Shown here in pieces: positions 61,150-64,000 of a DNA stretch of 64,000 bases. The stretch's first letter is position 1. Each line of letters begins with the position of its first letter. The notes beneath the pieces are model-generated. The model was not told where the DNA came from, made no database searches, and saw only the letters and a list, made by a program, of their open reading frames with translations. Source of the stretch: Ochrobactrum chromiisoli (lineage in GTDB: Bacteria > Pseudomonadota > Alphaproteobacteria > Rhizobiales > Rhizobiaceae); NCBI RefSeq assembly GCF_026241335.1, contig NZ_JAPHAV010000011.1, positions 1 to 64,000 of the forward strand, in the 5' to 3' direction. The translations under genes were made by a program, and so were the position numbers.

Positions 61150-64000
61150 ATGAATGTGAAGATCAAGGATTTGAAAGGCGGAATTGCGGATGTCGCAGGA
61201 ACTTTATCCTCTTTGAACTTCAATTCCCTAATCGACGCTGCCAAGAAGACCGAAACAAACAAGCGAGAACAGGCTGAAAAACTTGGGATCATCTGGGAAC
61301 GTCCCGACGGCGATAACCGTTCGGCGCAATATATCATCGACAATAATCCCGTATTGCGCGATCTTGGCAATCAGGAAAATCTCCGCGATGATCTGAAGAA
61401 GCAGGTCGGCGATTTTGAGAACGACCCTGATGCCGCCTTCCGCGCGGTTCAGGTTCTCGAGCATATCGAGAAGTTCGACGGCAATGGCGAGTTGATCGTC
61501 GGCAACAGTGTCGGTGACGGGCGCATCAACGGTGTCACTTCTGGTGGCGACGTACGCCATGGTACCGAGGCAGGCCGACTGAAGGACTTTAACAAGTTCG
61601 GCTTCGAAAATCTGAAGGGTGATCTGGGCAACCGTACGCGGACTTCCGAAAAGTCAGAGACCCGCGAGAAAGCCGAGGCCCTCGGCCTTAAATGGAACAG
61701 ACCTGGGAACGATGGTCGCTCGGTTCAGGAAATCCTCAACGACACGCCTGCCTTGAAGAACCTTGAGAACAAGAGCGGCGTCAAGGACATGCTCAAGGAT
61801 CAGGTCGGCGATTACGAAACCGATGCCGATGCCGCTTACCGTGCCGCGCAGGTGATCGAGCATATCCAGCGCTTCGACGGCGATGGCAATCCTATTGTCG
61901 GTGCGGATGCTGGAAATGACAAGATCGACGGCTTCACTTCCAGCGACGAAGCACGGCATGGAACCGAGGCAGGACGGCTGCAGGATTTTGGTCGAGACGG
62001 CTTCGACAGCCTGAAGGGCAAGATGGTTGATCGCGAAAAGCTTGGCGACGACACTGCTGCTCGCGATGACGCAGAAAGGCTGGGCATTCGTTGGGAACGT
62101 CCCGAGGGGGATGACCGCTCGGCGCGCGATATTCTTGACGACGATCCGCTGCTCGCCAATCTCGGCAATCAGTCAGGTGTCAAGGATATGCTGAAGGATC
62201 GCGTCGGGGACTACGAGCGCGACGCGGATGCCGCCTATCGTGCAAGCCAGGTCCTTGAGCATATCGAGCGCTTCTATGGAGACGGAAAATCTATCGTCGG
62301 CAAGGATGTCGGCAACGATAAGATCGACGGGTTTGGCGGGGAAGAAGCAGAAAATGGCACTGAGGCAGGTCGTCTTCAGGATTTCGGTAAATACGGATTC
62401 GAAAATCTCAAGGGCCAACTGAACAATGTCGGTTCGGCTGGCGACGATAAGATGTCCCGCGAGAAAGCCGAAGAACTCGGCATCCAATGGGAGCGCCCTG
62501 AAGGCGACGATCGTTCCGCGCGCGACATCATCGACGACAGCCGCGTGCTGAAGGGCCTCGGTAATCAGTCGGGTGTCAAAGACATGCTGAAAGAACAGGT
62601 CGGCGACTTCGAAACGGATGCTGACGCCGCCTATCGCGCCGTGCAGGTTCTGGATCATATCGAGCGGCTGGACGGCGAGGGTAAGACAATCGCCGGCAAG
62701 AGTGTCGACAATGGAGTGATCGATGGTTTTACCTCCAGCGACGAGGCGCGGCCCGACACCGAAGCCGGGCGATTGCAGGATTTCGGCAAACTCGGGTTCG
62801 ACAGCCTCAAGGGAAAGCTGACAGATCGAACCGATGCTACCACCAACGATGAGGCGCGCAAGCAGGCCGAGGATTTGGGAATTGTCTGGGAGCGACGCGA
62901 CGGTGACGAGCGTAGCGCGCGCGAAATTATTCAGGACACACCGATCCTGCGTGATCTGGGCAATCAGTCGGGTGCCAAGGATATGTTGAAGGATCGCGTC
63001 GGCGATTATGAGAATGATGCCGATGCCGCCTTCCGCGCCGCGCAGGTGCTGGAACATATCGAACGCTTCGACGGTAATGGCAAGGAGTTGAGCGGCAGCG
63101 ATGTCGGCAACGGCAGAGTGGACGGGTTCACTTCCAGCCGCGAGGCGCGTCCCGGTACGGAAGCTGGTCGATTGCAGGATTTCGGCAAATTTGGCTTTGG
63201 CAATCTCAAGGGCAAGCTGAAGGATCGCTCCAAGGGCGACGACACTCCTGTTGCCAATGAAGAGGAGGCCCGCGCCGAGGCTGAAAAGCTGGGCATCGAA
63301 TGGAAGCGTCCCGATAGTGATTATCGTCTGGCCGAGGAGATCATCGGCGAAAACCCGATCCTGAAAGGGCTTGGCGATGACGAAAACCTCAAGGAAATGA
63401 TGAAGGAGCGGGTCGGTGACTATGAAAAGGATGCCGACGCCGCTTATCGCGCTGTGCAGGTGATCGAACACGTCGAACGCTTCGATGGTGATGGAAACCG
63501 GATTGTCGGCAAGGATGTCGGCAACGACACGCTGGACGGAATGACCGGCAGTGGCGAGGCAAGGCACGGGACCGAAGCCGGGCGATTGAAGGATTTCGGC
63601 AAATATGGCTTTTCCAGCCTGAAAGGCGATCTATCCGCCAGCGCAACGGTCAACGACAACAGCCAGTCCCGTGAAAAGGCCGAGAAGCTGGGCATTCACT
63701 GGGAACGCACAGAAGGCGATACACGCACGGCCTCCGAGATCATCAATGAGGCGCCAAGCCTGAAGAATCTCGACAATACCAGTGGTACCAAGGACCTGCT
63801 CAAGGAGCAGGTGGGTGATTTCGAGAAGGATGCCGATGCGGCCTATCGCGCCGCACAGGTGCTGGAACATATTCAGCGTTTCGATGAGAACGGTGAAACC
63901 GTTCTCGGCAAGTCGGTGGGAGACGGGGAAATCGAGGGCTTCACGTCGTCAGGCGAAGCAAAACATGGGACCGAGGCTGGCCGTCTTCAGGACTTCGGAA
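61150..64000 (+). CDS. Giant repeat protein of the type III locus (partial, runs off the window)
   Basis: The frame from ATG 61150 stays open to the window end, at least 950 residues. After a short head (MNVKIKDLKGGIADVAG) it is built from the same ~135-residue repeat as the protein at 57374-60880. Repeats begin near 61260, 61663, 62062, 62458, 62857, 63268 and 63670, the seventh incomplete. Each repeat keeps LGIxWERP, RSAxxII, DADAAYRAxQVLEHIERFDG, a loop like DGDGNPIVGADAGNDKIDGF and TEAGRLQDFGKxGF. The loop resembles, but does not fit, an EF hand. Whether a hydrophobic C-terminus follows is not visible. Probably an exported translocator, effector or surface protein. Confidence 0.75.
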   Translation, partial: MNVKIKDLKGGIADVAGTLSSLNFNSLIDAAKKTETNKREQAEKLGIIWERPDGDNRSAQYIIDNNPVLRDLGNQENLRDDLKKQVGDFENDPDAAFRAVQVLEHIEKFDGNGELIVGNSVGDGRINGVTSGGDVRHGTEAGRLKDFNKFGFENLKGDLGNRTRTSEKSETREKAEALGLKWNRPGNDGRSVQEILNDTPALKNLENKSGVKDMLKDQVGDYETDADAAYRAAQVIEHIQRFDGDGNPIVGADAGNDKIDGFTSSDEARHGTEAGRLQDFGRDGFDSLKGKMVDREKLGDDTAARDDAERLGIRWERPEGDDRSARDILDDDPLLANLGNQSGVKDMLKDRVGDYERDADAAYRASQVLEHIERFYGDGKSIVGKDVGNDKIDGFGGEEAENGTEAGRLQDFGKYGFENLKGQLNNVGSAGDDKMSREKAEELGIQWERPEGDDRSARDIIDDSRVLKGLGNQSGVKDMLKEQVGDFETDADAAYRAVQVLDHIERLDGEGKTIAGKSVDNGVIDGFTSSDEARPDTEAGRLQDFGKLGFDSLKGKLTDRTDATTNDEARKQAEDLGIVWERRDGDERSAREIIQDTPILRDLGNQSGAKDMLKDRVGDYENDADAAFRAAQVLEHIERFDGNGKELSGSDVGNGRVDGFTSSREARPGTEAGRLQDFGKFGFGNLKGKLKDRSKGDDTPVANEEEARAEAEKLGIEWKRPDSDYRLAEEIIGENPILKGLGDDENLKEMMKERVGDYEKDADAAYRAVQVIEHVERFDGDGNRIVGKDVGNDTLDGMTGSGEARHGTEAGRLKDFGKYGFSSLKGDLSASATVNDNSQSREKAEKLGIHWERTEGDTRTASEIINEAPSLKNLDNTSGTKDLLKEQVGDFEKDADAAYRAAQVLEHIQRFDENGETVLGKSVGDGEIEGFTSSGEAKHGTEAGRLQDFG

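Noticed and set aside
62173-63567. 464-codon open frame on the minus strand
   Set aside because: It is the antisense shadow of the repeat protein at 61150-64000; its length results from the codon bias of the repeats, it has no ribosome site and no family likeness. The same holds for 57392-58114, 59039-60019 and 60047-60763.

Overview
The window looks like accessory DNA of an alphaproteobacterium of the order Rhizobiales. The rhizobial-type (Rhc) type III secretion system with a split secretin, the GcvA-type LysR regulators, a ZTP-type riboswitch before folD and the intergenic hairpin repeat at 5689-5726 all fit; the family Brucellaceae (Brucella/Ochrobactrum) is my best guess from general resemblance, not a proven assignment. 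No rRNA, tRNA or CRISPR array was seen.

Left half (1-28926): a mobile catabolic island. A Tn3-family transposon (22928-28926) has 38-bp terminal inverted repeats and carries tnpA, tnpR and three passengers: a PLP-dependent threonine-dehydratase-like enzyme, a GNAT acetyltransferase and an ASCH-domain protein. Its left 1.6 kb is repeated identically at 1-1624, where the left inverted repeat is cut by the window edge. The two copies bracket about 21.3 kb holding riboswitch-controlled folD, a block of decayed insertion sequences around an intact ISAs1-family element, and a catabolic/uptake cluster: GMC oxidoreductase, enolase-superfamily enzyme, MFS transporter, two aldehyde dehydrogenases, an aspartase-family lyase, an aldo/keto reductase, a peptide-type ABC importer and two LysR regulators.

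Middle (28927-33334): the transposon's right end lies inside a type VI secretion vgrG gene, of which only the 3' end remains. It is followed by a DUF4123 adaptor, an HNH/EndoVII-type toxin, a SUKH immunity protein, an unassigned protein and a PAAR spike tip, then an IS66 remnant.

Right half (33335-64000): a type III secretion locus in several transcription units. The minus-strand units hold a large LysM protein, an L,D-transpeptidase and SctU; then a CpaD-like lipoprotein, a CpaC-like secretin, SctV, SctY, SctX, SctD and a 53-residue needle/pilin-like protein. The plus-strand unit holds RhcC1, a small protein, then SctI, J, K, L, N, O, Q, R, S and T and a 565-residue protein. After an AT-rich gap come a second 53-residue protein, a lytic transglycosylase, a 154-residue protein with the same C-terminal module, a 1168-residue repeat protein with a hydrophobic C-terminus, and a giant protein of at least 950 residues made of about 135-residue repeats that runs off the window.

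Points most worth a second look: the compound Tn3 structure interrupting vgrG; a SctU in which the NPTH autocleavage motif reads VPDG; the three proteins sharing a needle-like module; the T3SS-linked repeat-protein family; and a shared palindromic promoter element upstream of three T3SS units.
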